In this document: positions 50,101-59,513 of the stretch, in pieces
Layout: each line of letters begins with the position of its first letter
How positions within the stretch are numbered: the first letter of the stretch is position 1
Source: Alentia gelatinosa
Taxonomy: Eukaryota > Annelida > Polychaeta > Phyllodocida > Polynoidae
Length of the DNA stretch: 64,000 nucleotides
NCBI GenBank assembly: GCA_950022655.1
Contig: OX465581.1
Coordinates: forward strand, 109,475,125 to 109,539,124
Direction of reading: 5' to 3'
Translations under genes and position numbers: made by a program
The notes under the pieces: model-generated
Database searches by the model: none
The model's input: the letters and a program-made list of their open reading frames with translations, nothing else
Told to the model about the DNA's origin: nothing

Positions 50101-53100
50101 GTGGTTTAGCTACGTCCTGACAATTCGTAATCAAAATTGAAAAAAGGTTGCAAAGGTAGTGGACAAGGGAAAATTATATTCAAGGAGACAAAGATTGTGT
50201 GCCAAGACAGTATCAAAAGTATCAGGAAAAGGTAAACGTTAGCTATGTTACTGCTGTTGCATTAGGTTAGAATAAAGTTGAAAGTTGTTAAAAGAGAAAC
50301 AGGACAGAGTTGCCACAAATATAATTCTCGAATATTTCTGACTGAATTATTCTTTTTCTAATCCGAAACAATGATCACAATTTTCACAGAATGAAATCCT
50401 TTAGAGCGGTACCCAATCGCCGTCAATTTTCCCCAATTTATGTCTCGCTTCAGTGAAGGCCTTCAAAGATATCGATAAAAAATTCTTTATGGAGAACATT
50501 GAAAATCATTAAGTTATTCCCCCTAGCTTTTCTCTGACAAGTGGTAACCCTGCATGTAGAGTGGATGAAACATCTTATCTCTAACATTAAGTGCTTACGC
50601 TGTGCCTACACATATAGAGCATGTTAGGAAGAAAACATCAAGAAAATATAATTCCGAGTATGAGCAATTATTTCATTTTGGGGTTTAAAATCTAGTAATT
50701 AAACTGAGATAGGAAAATTACCTTGACTCCTTCGGAACAATCCTGCATGTTGACCCAGTAGTTCATGTGATTCCATACAGACTCGATGCCCAGGTAGTTT
50801 GGCGAGGTGATAGGGTGGGCGATGCCTGTGAAGGGCTCAATGAAGAAACTTTCAGGTACTTCTCGTTTCCCTTCAAGAACCAGGACCCAGGAGTGAATGC
50901 GGAGTCCGTAGAGAGGATCCGGGGGAGGCTGCTCTAACTCCTGGTAAGGTGCAATTATTTGCAATTAGAGATATTGAAGATGACGTTAAAGTAATTTAGA
51001 TTTGTTAGTATTTGAGATTTAAGGTCCATTTCCTTACACTTCTAATAATAAGACGAAAAGTTCACGTTATAGATTAATAAGGAAAGAGATTCTGCATTTT
51101 GGGGTTTCTACTGCCATCAAGACCTATAAATGACCTCAAAAAGGCACTAGGATTTTTTTTACGCTGCAGTATAGGTGAAGTCTGTATATAACGATTTACC
51201 AGAAGGAAAAAAAGGAAGAACATAATACATCTTTTAAGAAATGTTTGAGCAATTGTTTTTTTATGTTTGGTAAATTTATATTTTTAGTCCACATTTTGGG
51301 AATTCATAAATACATAAATGGAACACAATCAGATAAGGTCAGGTGTAGTGAAATCTGCTTTTCTTACTATTGACAAATTATATCCATCTGATGGTGAATA
51401 ATACATGCCACACTGTATACACACACTTTTCACGAGACGAAAGTGACCACCCTATAATCTTACTAACATCTCATTGTGGCATGCTTGTGGAAAAATTGCA
51501 TGACATATAATAACCTTTGTCTAGACGTTTATTCTACCGTAAGGTTATAGTGCACATACTTCTGGGAATTCATTGAAAACTGTTGATATATATCAGCATC
51601 CTTTATTTAAAAGGGAACTTCCAATATTAGCGTTTTTCAAGATGAATCAGTATTATTACCAACTGCGCTCATCCATGGATTTTTTTTTCAGACTCTGTTT
51701 CTATTACATGTTTGTGCTAAGCATTGTACAATGAATATATTTTGTAAAAGAATTATTCATCTTGACATTTCCTTAGGCAAAACATAACAAACCTTATATA
51801 AGAACGACATATTTGACAATGATCAGCACGTGAACGTATTTGTCTCTACTTGGATATTGGATTGAACACGTATGTATTGCATGCGTTTTCGTGAGTACAT
51901 GTTAATACACCAATAGATAGATGCATACAACGCTATATCATACTATGTGTATTTGTATTTCACCACAAGCCTTTGTGTATACAGTCACCTACCTTTGAAG
52001 CTACATATGGATTATGTATCTGTTGAATAACGTCAAATGTATTACACCAACAATAACGATCCATTAGGAATCCACCACTGTTACTGAATCAATTTACAAG
52101 TTGATTGTAAAGTTTAACTATGAAGAAGGTTTATCCTAAAATCAGAAGTATTGACATATGTAGAATAATTATAAGTTTTACACAGCAACAAAAAAAGGCA
52201 CATATTGATTAAACTCACAGCAAGCCTCTTCTCTTCTTCCAAGCGCTTCTTTTCTTCTTCGGCTTCTATTTCTTTTCTACGCCTTTCCTCCTGTTTCAGT
52301 TCAAACTTTGACCGGAGATCTTTCGGGGGTTTTACTGTGTATTTCTTCTGCTCTTTGGTCTTTGCTGCCGTCTTCACCTGAGAAGTTTTTCAAATGTAAG
52401 TAAGTTTTCAAGCAATATATGCATGTAAGACATGACCAGGGTGCAGAATACAATGGTATGGCGAGTTTCATGTTCATTGAGACCAGTATACATGTAATTG
52501 TGGTCTGGGAGGATTACAACAATTTACATCAGAGGTCAGCATAGTGAGCTAAGCAAGGACTACAGAAACTAAATTTGTTAAATTTTCTCCTTTTCGATTA
52601 CGTTCCTTTGCCTTTTGTATCACTTATCTTATTAGCATTACTGTTATGCCTATAATGAGACTACCCTTAATTGGATACTAAACCATGTTCATATCAAGAC
52701 CATCAATCTTCGGCATTGCCGTAACCGCACAAGCAGTATAAAAAACATATAGACCACAAATTTAAGTCTCATATATTACTAAAAAGTGTATCTGAAATGA
52801 AAAATGTATATTTTAGACACCACATATAATATGTCATATTTAGTGTGAAAATCTATAAGGCACTGTGGTTGTGACATATAGAGTTCTATGTTCTAATCCC
52901 AGGCTATCTGTGTATAAATGTAAAGGGTGTGTTCCACCGGATTGGCTGGGTTTGACTCACCAAGGCGCCTGCCAAACATGCTTATCATGTACAAACTCAC
53001 AGCCCGTTCCAGGCTGATATTGTCTGGCAGCCGTATGGTCACTGCTGACCGTTAGTAACCATGTGGCCTGCTCCACTGCACCTTTTCTATATATCTACCT

Positions 53101-56100
53101 GACAGTCGTTAGCCCTTACAACTCCCATAATCACCATTCAGCAAGCCCGGTGGAACACACCCTTCTGGAATCAACAATGGTTAGCATGACCATGGCTTTG
53201 CATTGCAATGGATGAGTTTATTTAGGAAACACAAGTAGTATATCTCCAAATTAGACAGTTATATCATTTATCCTACCCCCTAATATAAAATCCCATAGGC
53301 TTACCATTGGGTTTTCATATGCCACGCTGACTGACCAATTTTATATGCCACTAGTGGCATACAGAATTGTTATCACGTAATATTCCAAAATCGAGGAGAC
53401 AGGGTAGGATAAAATCAAAACCTGATTCGTTTTAATCGTGGCCATCGCATGCAACTCCTGGAGTTTTGGCTCCGGACTTCATTCGGCTTCGCCTCATGAA
53501 ATCACTATGCCAATCTCCAGTCGTGGCATATGGTTGCCAAGATTAAAACTCATACAGTTTTACGATAGAATCTAATATCAGTATAGTGTCTTCTCAGTAT
53601 AAACATTCCATTTTACAACAAGCACGCCATCAATATCAAGCCAAGAAATAAAACGATCTAACACGAACATCTGAAAGAAAGCTGCAAATAAACCGTGACA
53701 ATTGTTGGAAACTTTCAATTAATCAACAGGCATATATCAACATAGAACAACTCGACAGGACAACAACAACTGGTGAAGTGTCTGCACAGATTCTGCATGT
53801 GTGAGAATATAGCGCTGTGAGTGTTCTACTGGGACTATCACGCCACCAAAGGGCGCAAAGGGTGCGTGGAGGGTTACTAGAAAACTCGACCCGAAACGAA
53901 CTCGTCCTGTAGCCGTCAGGAGAACTCGAACCGTTTTGGAAAATTTGATTGGAGAACTCGACCCGTTTCAGATACATACGCATATGACAGTTTGATATAG
54001 AAGGAAAGATCTGATTAGTTACATTTTAGCCAAATAAAGCAGCAAATTTGAAAGATAATTCCACAGTTATGTTTAGGGATAGGGTTCGTGATAAGAATAG
54101 GGTTAGGGATAGGGTTAGGGGAAGGGTTTTCTATCTGTTCCCTCGCCCCACCCCCAGTGAATACCAAATTTGAAGCCAAGATAACATACTGTTACTACTT
54201 ATTTATATTTATTCACAGTTGTTGTAGTATTGGCCACCTACTGGCACACTATTGCCACCTATAGGCAACTCAAGAAGTTATACTGTCATGTGTCTCCACC
54301 TAGTGTCAAACAATAAAGGCTTACATCCAACATGTCTCCCAGCCTAATCTTACTACAGTTGTAATGAGATACTTTGAGTTGGGATGATTTAAAACAGGTC
54401 GAGTTTGTTACGTGTTGAGTTGTTCTAACGGGTCGAGTTCGTTTCAGGTCGAGTTCTCCAGTATTCGCGTGGAGCATTGGCGTGCGAATCCAGCAACACC
54501 TTCTTTGGGGCCTCAGTGGTGGAGGCCCTGGAGGGGTCCTCCGGGCGGGTCGACTCTGTCTGTGAGCTCTGCGCCGTAGGCTCGCGGCCACTCCTCCTGT
54601 CCTTCCAGTCGGACCGGTCGCGCTGAGAGGCCTGCAGGAGGGAGGCTCCCGTACGCTCCCGCTGAACACTCACAGCTGTGGGGTCTCGCCGCAAACTCAT
54701 GCTCAGCGCAGTGATACTATAATCTAAACCACTCACATCCATTCTCCGTCTCTTTTCGAGAATACTCTGACGGGTTTTCTCCCTCTCCACACCCCAATTA
54801 ATCCGCTGCTTCAGAAGCAACGTTGGGGGTGGATCGGAGAATGATTGCTGAAACGTTCAAGTCAGGTAAAACATGTAAATTTTGACCACTTTTTTAATCA
54901 CTCGACAAAATCAAACTGAAATAGAAAATATATGTAAAATTAACAATTACATGGAGTCCAATGCCCCTTTTGATACTACCCCGGAATACCATGCGTTGAA
55001 TAGGGAAGTTTTCGGAAAGGTCAATTTAGGAATTGCACCCTCCCTACCTAAAATTTCTATTGAAGCATTAACTTACCACTAAACCACTAGACTGCCATAC
55101 AAACGTCAATATATAATCAAATTTCTCCCTGGCAGACTAGGTTTCGGCGTTTCTGCCTCCACCCCGTACGGTTTGACCCAGAAAAAACGTCAATATATAT
55201 CTTCACATTTGCAATGACAAAAGCTTTGGACGGACAGAGGTCCATTCAGAGCTCCTTAGACACAAAGTACACATCCCAAGTTAATGATTAAATTTAGATT
55301 TTGAAAAAAAACCAAAAAAAACAACAACCCTAAAAGACACAGTATTCTACAGTATGCTTACCTCTTCCTTCTTCTTTAACAGAGGGCAGATCTCCCGCGT
55401 CTCGTCCATCAGACATGTTTCTTTGGTCGCGTAGCCGCTGACGACATAGGCGTCGTACCCCGCGCCGATGAGCAGGGAACACAGCAGTGTACTGTACTCG
55501 AAACAATTACCCTTCTGCCGCTTCAGGATAGTGGTTGGTGAAAGTAGTCGGCTTGGCTGAAAAACAGGTAAATATCAATACAGGGATGTCAGTTGGGGAG
55601 AGGAAATAAAGATAGAAATATTTGTCGTGTGGGATTTGCTACCTCAGAAAGACTGAGAAAACATGGAGAACACATCAGTGTTGTCAAGGAAGGGGGCTGA
55701 GGGTCTGTGGAGAGGTTCAAAATATTGTTTCATTGGTGTAAATGAGGCTTCATTTACACCATTTTTGTTTTATATAAGAGTATTGAAGACGGCGTGGAGA
55801 AAAAGAAAAATTAAACAAAAATTGTTGTTTTATACAAGAAAAGTAATTTCATAAAATAGAAACTAAAACAAGGACTTCAGAGGAAAAGTGAAAAACTGTT
55901 ATCTTTAACAATAAAAAGCCTTTTCAGCACTTGCGGCTAATATATTCAGCACATGCAGCTAATATATTCAGCTAAGGCTGTGTCGCTTGAAAGAACAATT
56001 GCTTTAAATAATATAGTTGACTTGGTCTGTATACCTGCCATGATGAAGGATGTAAGTCCGAAACGTTGGCGCTAAATTAATACAGAAGCTCGAAGTGAAC

Positions 56101-58948
56101 GTTCCAACTAAACCCTTGTCTGTCTTATTTCTTTTATTTGGAATTTGTGGGTCTTTACTACACCTATTTGACTAAAGGTATTAACTACACTTTTGTTTGT
56201 ATTAGTGACACGCCGTACAGGGATAAAGTATCGGTGAGCTAGACACTAAAATCAAATAATAATGATTATTCATTGAAAGAAATAATATAGCAAGAATAAA
56301 TCATATACCAGTTCATATGGTGGTTCCAGTGAAACAAAGTTGAGATAATCAGCGACAAACTCCGAAGCTCCATCCCAATCATATAATTCTTGGTAAGGTA
56401 ATTGGGTGGGTCGTATTGTTGTGCAGACGAATTTCTGAATCAGAGAAGACAGGGAATCATTTAGATGCGATAATCATGCATTAATCTACAGCACTGATTG
56501 CTATTTGAAAACGAGTAATCTAAATGGTAAAATGGAATAAGGAGAATCCAATGTCAGGTTATTTGAAGAATAAATGCAATGATTATAAAATAGAAATACT
56601 ATGCAGTATCAACTTTTAAAAACAAGAAGTGCATGAAAACTAGACGCTTTTCATTCGTATGCTTTTTATGGGGTGCAAATATTACAGATATAAATATACA
56701 GAGATAAAGCAGACATATTCTATAGTCACCAACTGATAAAGTACACTAAATCTTAAGGAAAATCCATGATCCTGTGATACAAAGAATAAACATCGCGAAT
56801 ATAGAATGTGTATTATATCTAGCAATTTATTTGTACCTCAATTCCACACTCGTTGACTGGGTTGAGAATGAGGGGTTTTCTGTCACGGTAGAGATGCACG
56901 TATTGTCTCCTAAAGTTTTCTCCATATGCAAGGACCAACTTTTCTTTAGGGAGGTTTTCCTTGTATGACTCAGGGAATTCTTTGGGATCAAATTCTTCCT
57001 TTTCAATTCTATTAATAAAAAAAGATGGAGAATTATTAAGTAACGTAAAACAAGGGGGACAAATAATGTAGTTCATAACATTTAAAACTACACATCACAC
57101 ATACGTTTTTCATATCAATTTTAAAGTTTTTATTAGTTTTTGGATAACAAATCATGTTATATAAACAACATTGAATCAGTATCTCACATTTAGGACTGTT
57201 CATGGACGTGAAGCCAGCAGCCCAGCTCCCTGATGTCGGTCACACAGATATAAGACCTACTGACACACCGCCAGGGTTTACCACAATCTTGCAGTTAGTT
57301 CCCCGGGGTGTGGTGTGGTGGCACTGCCGTAGCAGTGAAGCTATTCTGATTAGGTTATGTATGTTCAGCTGTTGTGCACAACTGTATGGGTCAACTATGG
57401 AAGAACGTACAATTAGTATTTTTCTACCGTCGTATATTTTACAGAAGTTCATAGTCTTTGTATATACTATACAGAGTTATATTTAGTATCCATTGATATT
57501 ATAATCTAATAGAAAATGTATATTGATTGGGTCTCTTGACGACACCTTTGACTTTGGAGCCATTAGAACCTGTAAAAATAGGTAAAATTAACCTTTTTCT
57601 TTAGCCATTAGTTATTACAAATATATCAACAAATATTCATATATTTCACTATAAGTTAACTAACTGCAATTTCTACCAGCGGAAGTCAAGTATGGCGAGA
57701 ATGAATCCTGAAAGTATTGGTTTCTTGCTTCAAAAAACAATTCCTGTGTCTACTTCCCAGCATGGTGCATCACATTTTAAATTTTTTTTTTATACCAAAT
57801 GTTCCTAAACGCATGAATACTTCTCTCCAAATTTTTCTTGAATCCTTCCATGGTTCCAAATCAATATTTTTACTCATTTGAGAGACTTCGTATTTTCCAT
57901 GGTGTTAGATGATTCAGTTGGCTATACTAAAAACATCTTTTTAGGAATAGAAATTCATATTCATTTGTGTTTTAGACAATTCTAAAGAATAACAACGTTG
58001 TATACCAAACGCTCCATGAGAAAGTATGGTATTGTACAAGTTGTGTCAAAATTGAACCATTGATAGCAAATTATTATAATTGTATTTTAAAGATAAATAC
58101 ATATGTATTTTATTGAGAAGTAGGATTTTTCAACAATGAGCAAATTAGGTGGGTTTGTTTTTTGTTGTTTTTGAGCTACAATTGTATGTCTCTCTCCCCC
58201 TCCCCCCCCCCCCCACATATTCTAACCCATCTAAATGTACAATTCAAACATAACTCATATGTTCACATTCAAATCAGTTCATAGTAGAAATGCAGCAAAT
58301 GTATTATTTTGGGTTGTAACCTTGAGCCATAAACTCTGCTCTGAAACTTTAAAATATTCTGGGTTTATTAAAATTAAATAGATGCCAATCGATAATATCA
58401 ACATCAAGCTATCAGTATCAAAGCATTCTGGTCAATAAACTGATGAAAGCCACTACATTCACTGAATAGCTGGTACGCGGAGGATGGTCAAAATCGTAGA
58501 ACAAACGAGCTTACTATGACCAATGCCAATGGTAATGTGGAAATCAGTGACAATTTAGAAATTAAGCCCAAAACAAAAGTTGATGTACAACTCTTCACAG
58601 TATGCCTAGTGTTACTAGAAATAGACATGGCAGTGACACTGACACGGCAAGCATATGCGGCATTAATTCAAAATATGATTCATGAATGCAAACAGATCTG
58701 TCTTGATCTATGCATGTGGCTCAAACACTTTCTATTTTATTGTTTAAGCCAATACTTGGTAGGGATACGTACATTGGTTTTGTTGGTTGTTCTACTTGGA
58801 TTTTCTCAAGTTCCTCGGCCAGCGCTTTGGCACCATCTGAAAGTTCTCCGGTCTCCTCTTCATTAGCGTCATTATTTTCTGCCCCTTCTACTTCATCAGT
58901 ATCCTCACCCTGTACGGGGGTCTGTGGATTATCAGTTTCCTCTGTCAT
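35102..58948 (-). CDS. DRC7: Dynein regulatory complex subunit 7 (DRC7/CCDC135), complete gene
   Basis: Eighteen exons on the minus strand encode a cilia/flagella protein of the nexin-dynein regulatory complex, which links outer doublets and controls dynein. Exon spans, 5' to 3': 58773-58948, 56837-57008, 56309-56434, 55362-55556, 54500-54847 (probable extra exon), 52219-52377, 50722-50940, 49131-49253, 48572-48641, 48286-48414, 46509-46637, 44699-44922, 43032-43247, 41740-41850, 41132-41242, 37725-37919, 35863-36002, 35102-35183. All introns are GT-AG and all phases agree. Without the extra exon the protein is 858 residues, close to the human length of about 874; with it, 974. A transglutaminase-like domain spans exons 3-7 and coiled-coil sequence dominates exons 14-18. 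Identification rests on recognised conserved blocks such as LDYLAPFLAQ and LIDKANLIQARFEK. Confidence 0.96.
35863..36002 (-). CDS. DRC7: DRC7 exon 17
   Basis: Encodes ETQELQKKQAWYQQNQVSMM and EEEYLSYCSDAMFRIHILEL; ends phase 2. Confidence 0.95.
36426..36726 (+). repeat. Dispersed repeat R2, copy 2
   Basis: Same 300-bp repeat as 22141-22450, in opposite orientation, in DRC7 intron 16. Starts ACATGTTTCAGGTGCC and ends near GGAGCCACACAG. Confidence 0.75.
36753..37005 (+). mobile_element. R3 MITE family, copy 1
   Basis: Begins CAGGGATATCAGTTGGGG. Shares AAGTGGAAATATTT, CTGCCTCAGAGAGAC and TGGGGCTGAGGGT blocks with the copies at 46.1, 48.8 and 55.6 kb. It ends with a degenerate inverse of its start. 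Confidence 0.7.
37014..37282. mobile_element. R3-related MITE with GGGATGCCA inverted ends
   Basis: The left end AGGGATGCCAATT and right end AACTGGCATCCCT are nearly exact inverses. It lies back to back with R3 copy 1 and the hairpin MITE. Confidence 0.65.
37296..37701 (+). mobile_element. Hairpin MITE, subfamily A, copy 2
   Basis: Close copy of 8988-9401. The hairpin at 37314-37441 has the best-preserved core: GTTGACGCGTAGTAATAC on the left and GTATTACGAGGTCAAC on the right. It sits in DRC7 intron 16, ending about 24 bp from exon 16. Confidence 0.85.
37725..37919 (-). CDS. DRC7: DRC7 exon 16
   Basis: The most conserved block: LDYLAPFLAQIGNPEKLT and KQRLIDKANLIQARFEK; phase 0/0. A hairpin MITE ends only about 24 bp beyond its donor. 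Confidence 0.97.
37920..41131. other. DRC7 intron 15
   Basis: The largest intron (3.2 kb). AT-rich, with no nested gene recognised. Confidence 0.6.
41132..41242 (-). CDS. DRC7: DRC7 exon 15
   Basis: Coiled-coil segment ending LDISVYDTMRNEKAKKHRKE; donor GTGAGT; phase 0/0. Confidence 0.94.
41740..41850 (-). CDS. DRC7: DRC7 exon 14
   Basis: VDPMKPQKKQVELYNNLVDL to VRESEEE; phase 0/0. Its acceptor and first 50 or so bases are duplicated seven times just upstream (41851-42291). Confidence 0.93.
41851..42291 (-). repeat. 63-bp x 7 minisatellite made of exon 14 acceptor copies
   Basis: Seven units of exactly 63 bp starting at 41851, 41914, 41977, 42040, 42103, 42166 and 42229, with only 1-4 differences per unit. 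On the minus strand each reads GATTTCAG|GTAGACCCGATGAAGC and then TGTACAATAACCTAGTTGA. This matches exon 14's acceptor and first 55 or so bases (GTGGACCCGATGAAGC ... TGTACAATAATCTGGTGGA). The array abuts exon 14 directly. Six units present an AG acceptor; in frame each meets TAA at codon 14. The outermost unit has lost its acceptor (TT in place of CT). Confidence 0.95.
42292..43031. other. Remainder of DRC7 intron 13
   Basis: AT-rich intron sequence beyond the minisatellite; nothing recognised. Confidence 0.5.
43032..43247 (-). CDS. DRC7: DRC7 exon 13
   Basis: FNIADEKIQITYHTEDKKIS and VMTPDMHSTFQ; phase 0/0. Its intron holds the exon-14-derived minisatellite. Confidence 0.95.
43248..44698. 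other. DRC7 intron 12
   Basis: AT-rich intron with no repeat family recognised. Confidence 0.5.
44699..44922 (-). CDS. DRC7: DRC7 exon 12
   Basis: MIFYHEARVDGLMKRVETP and a TPRPIV end, nearly identical in wording to the vertebrate segment. GC-rich third positions. Confidence 0.95.
45331..45410 (+). mobile_element. R3 MITE family, fragment
   Basis: A partial copy carrying AAGTGGAATTTGCTGCCCCAG and GACCGAGAAAACATGG blocks. Confidence 0.6.
45696..45871. mobile_element. 176-bp MITE with 24-bp inverted ends
   Basis: The ends start GGGCCATCCATAAAGTA and are inverse with a single difference over about 24 bp (GTATGTACGC versus GTACGTACGC). The interior is C-rich with poly-C. Located in DRC7 intron 11. 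Confidence 0.85.
46119..46390 (+). mobile_element. R3 MITE family, copy 2
   Basis: Starts CAGGGATGTCAG and shares the CTGCCTCAGGGAGACCGAG and GGGGCTGAG blocks. Same orientation as the other copies, antisense to DRC7. Confidence 0.7.
46509..46637 (-). CDS. DRC7: DRC7 exon 11
   Basis: VKEFYEHRKDKLHERLFNQR then TEFYKPGRP; phase 1 at both ends. Confidence 0.92.
46811..46899 (-). pseudogene. U2 snRNA-like pseudogene fragment
   Basis: The minus strand reads CCTTTTCGGCTAAGATCAAA, then GTGTCGTATCTCTTCGTAT. This matches the 5' region of U2 snRNA, including the branch-site-pairing GTAGTATC segment with one change. A weaker match continues toward the ACAATATATTAAAT region after a deletion of about 15 nt. 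The first 11 bases of U2 are missing or diverged, so it is very probably a retropseudogene inside DRC7 intron 10. Confidence 0.55.
46900..48285. other. Part of DRC7 intron 10
   Basis: AT-rich. It includes a 34-bp tandem duplication at 48126-48194 (unit starts GGAAAATCTTGTAAATGC). Nothing else was recognised. Confidence 0.5.
48286..48414 (-). CDS. DRC7: DRC7 exon 10
   Basis: RCPMGKKTKYYKRAKLEKFA block, conserved with vertebrates; phase 1 at both ends. Confidence 0.93.
48572..48641 (-). CDS. DRC7: DRC7 exon 9
   Basis: Short exon encoding EEEVEKHLDMPPSWVNNIEL; ends phase 1, and its last base completes an Asp codon with exon 10. The MPxSWV motif is conserved. Confidence 0.9.
48751..49005 (+). 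mobile_element. R3 MITE family, copy 3
   Basis: Starts CAGGGATGTACAGGGAAGTGG and shares the CTGCCTCAGAGAGACTGAG block. Located in DRC7 intron 8, antisense to the gene. Confidence 0.7.
49131..49253 (-). CDS. DRC7: DRC7 exon 8
   Basis: Begins NMRYDLGDCTLWEFMFPSN, aligning with the LGDPVRWEYML block of vertebrates, and ends in an acidic stretch. Confidence 0.92.
49254..50721. other. DRC7 intron 7
   Basis: AT-rich intron; nothing recognised. Confidence 0.5.
50722..50940 (-). CDS. DRC7: DRC7 exon 7, putative catalytic His
   Basis: GLRIHSWVLVLEGKREVPES contains the His of the transglutaminase-like domain (H292 in the 858-residue form). FFIEPFTG carries Glu where human has Asp. Ends INMQDC-like (VNMQDCSEGVK) before donor GTAATT. 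Confidence 0.95.
50941..52218. other. DRC7 intron 6
   Basis: AT-rich intron; nothing recognised. Confidence 0.5.
52219..52377 (-). CDS. DRC7: DRC7 exon 6
   Basis: KKYTVKPPKDLRSKFELKQE followed by a highly charged Glu/Lys helix; phase 0/0. Matches the KYTIKPPRDL block of vertebrate DRC7. Confidence 0.94.
52923..53164. mobile_element. 242-bp MITE with 18-bp inverted ends
   Basis: The ends AAGGGTGTGTTCCACCGG and complement are exact, and similarity extends about 8 bp further. Non-coding. Confidence 0.85.
53267..53413. mobile_element. MITE of the TTATCCTACCCC family, copy 2
   Basis: The ends TTTATCCTACCCCC and GGGTAGGATAAA are inverse. The interior contains TGCCACTAGTGGCAT and a CCCATAGGCTTACCATTGGG block shared with 20085-20225. 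Confidence 0.7.
53875..54463. mobile_element. 589-bp MITE with long inverted ends and TA flanks
   Basis: The left end TACTAGAAAACTCGACC pairs with the right end GGTCGAGTTCTCCAGTA, and similarity continues through an AACGAACTCG block. TA at both borders suggests a Tc1/mariner-type target duplication. The interior holds a telomere-like GGGTTAGGGATAGGGTTAGG stretch (54072-54129). Confidence 0.7.
54500..54847 (-). CDS. DRC7: DRC7 probable extra exon (exon 5)
   Basis: An open, GC3-rich frame in phase with exons 4 and 6, with a good acceptor (TTTCAG|CAATCA). It encodes up to 116 hydrophilic residues, beginning QSFSDPPPTLLLKQRINWG. The human protein runs directly from the exon 4 to the exon 6 equivalent, so this is an insertion here. 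The donor is uncertain: AAGAAG|GTGTTG at 54500 is weak, and stronger in-frame donors (GTGAGT) occur near 54733 and 54676, both phase 0. It may be an alternative cassette. A 589-bp MITE lies immediately 3' of it. Confidence 0.6.
55362..55556 (-). CDS. DRC7: DRC7 exon 4, putative catalytic Cys
   Basis: Residues 159-223. QKGNCFEYSTLLCSLLIGAG holds the Cys (C176) that aligns with the nucleophile of transglutaminase-like folds. Ends KKKEE before donor GTAAGC, phase 0. Confidence 0.94.
55582..55905 (+). mobile_element. R3 MITE family, copy 4
   Basis: Starts CAGGGATGTCAGTTGGGG and ends near AAAACTGTTATCTTT, a degenerate inverse of the start. Located in DRC7 intron 3, antisense to the gene. A CAGGG start would suit a hAT-type element, but no 8-bp duplication was confirmed. 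Confidence 0.7.
56309..56434 (-). CDS. DRC7: DRC7 exon 3
   Basis: Residues 117-158, starting KFVCTTIRPTQLPYQELYDW. Phase 0 at both ends. Start of the transglutaminase-like region. Confidence 0.93.
56837..57008 (-). CDS. DRC7: DRC7 exon 2
   Basis: Residues 59-116. Conserved block ENFRRQYVHLYRDRKPLILNP, ending NECGIE before a GTACAA donor. Confidence 0.93.
57009..58772. other. DRC7 intron 1
   Basis: AT-rich 1.8-kb intron with a poly-C tract near 58198-58214. No nested gene was recognised. Confidence 0.5.
58773..58948 (-). CDS. DRC7: DRC7 exon 1
   Basis: Starts at ATG 58948 and is rich in Glu, Asp and Asn (disordered acidic N-terminus). Ends phase 2 at donor GTACGT; exon 2 begins with the single base that completes an Ile codon, which decides this donor over the alternative 4 bp further on. 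Confidence 0.88.
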
Positions 58949-59044
58949 CTTTTCTTAATATTATCCTCTGTTTATGTGATGATCGGTAGACGGAGACAAA
59001 ACCCCGTTACACTGATTTCAACGCTATGTGTCAATCCGCACGTT

Positions 59045-59050
59045 AGCAAC
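59045..59050 (+). promoter_or_regulatory. Half X-box (RFX-like) upstream of DRC7
   Basis: AGCAAC fits the RGYAAC half of the X-box bound by RFX factors in cilia-gene promoters, about 100 bp upstream of the DRC7 ATG. The other half is only weakly present (GTCAAT at 59030-59035). Confidence 0.25.
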
Positions 59051-59513
59051 GACACAAAGTAGCGCCTTATCATAAAACTGAATCAGAATAGGTCGCACGT
59101 TATATTCCTCAGAAATATAGAATAATGGGATCAAAAGTCCACCTTTGCGTACTCTCTCAATGATTCTTCAAAAGATTTGGGAATAGCTGTGATACGAAAT
59201 ATATAAATCCCTACACTGTTGTGATGCGCCTCACAACGGAAGAGACTTGGCAATGACCTTGACCTTTAGATTTGGTCACACGTAAAAGTTGTAGCTAGTG
59301 AAAAGGAAACGTTGAACCTGGTATGAAGGGATCAGATAGTTTTTATTTACAAATTCGGTGTTATTCAAAAGAAGTCCAATCAAGAAACGAATATTTAGAA
59401 AGAAAGGGATCCCGACGCTGGGTAATATATATATACATGACATGAAGCTGTATAATCTATAATATGATAAAAAAAAACCCACAAAAAACACCAATAAACA
59501 CGATAAACACATA

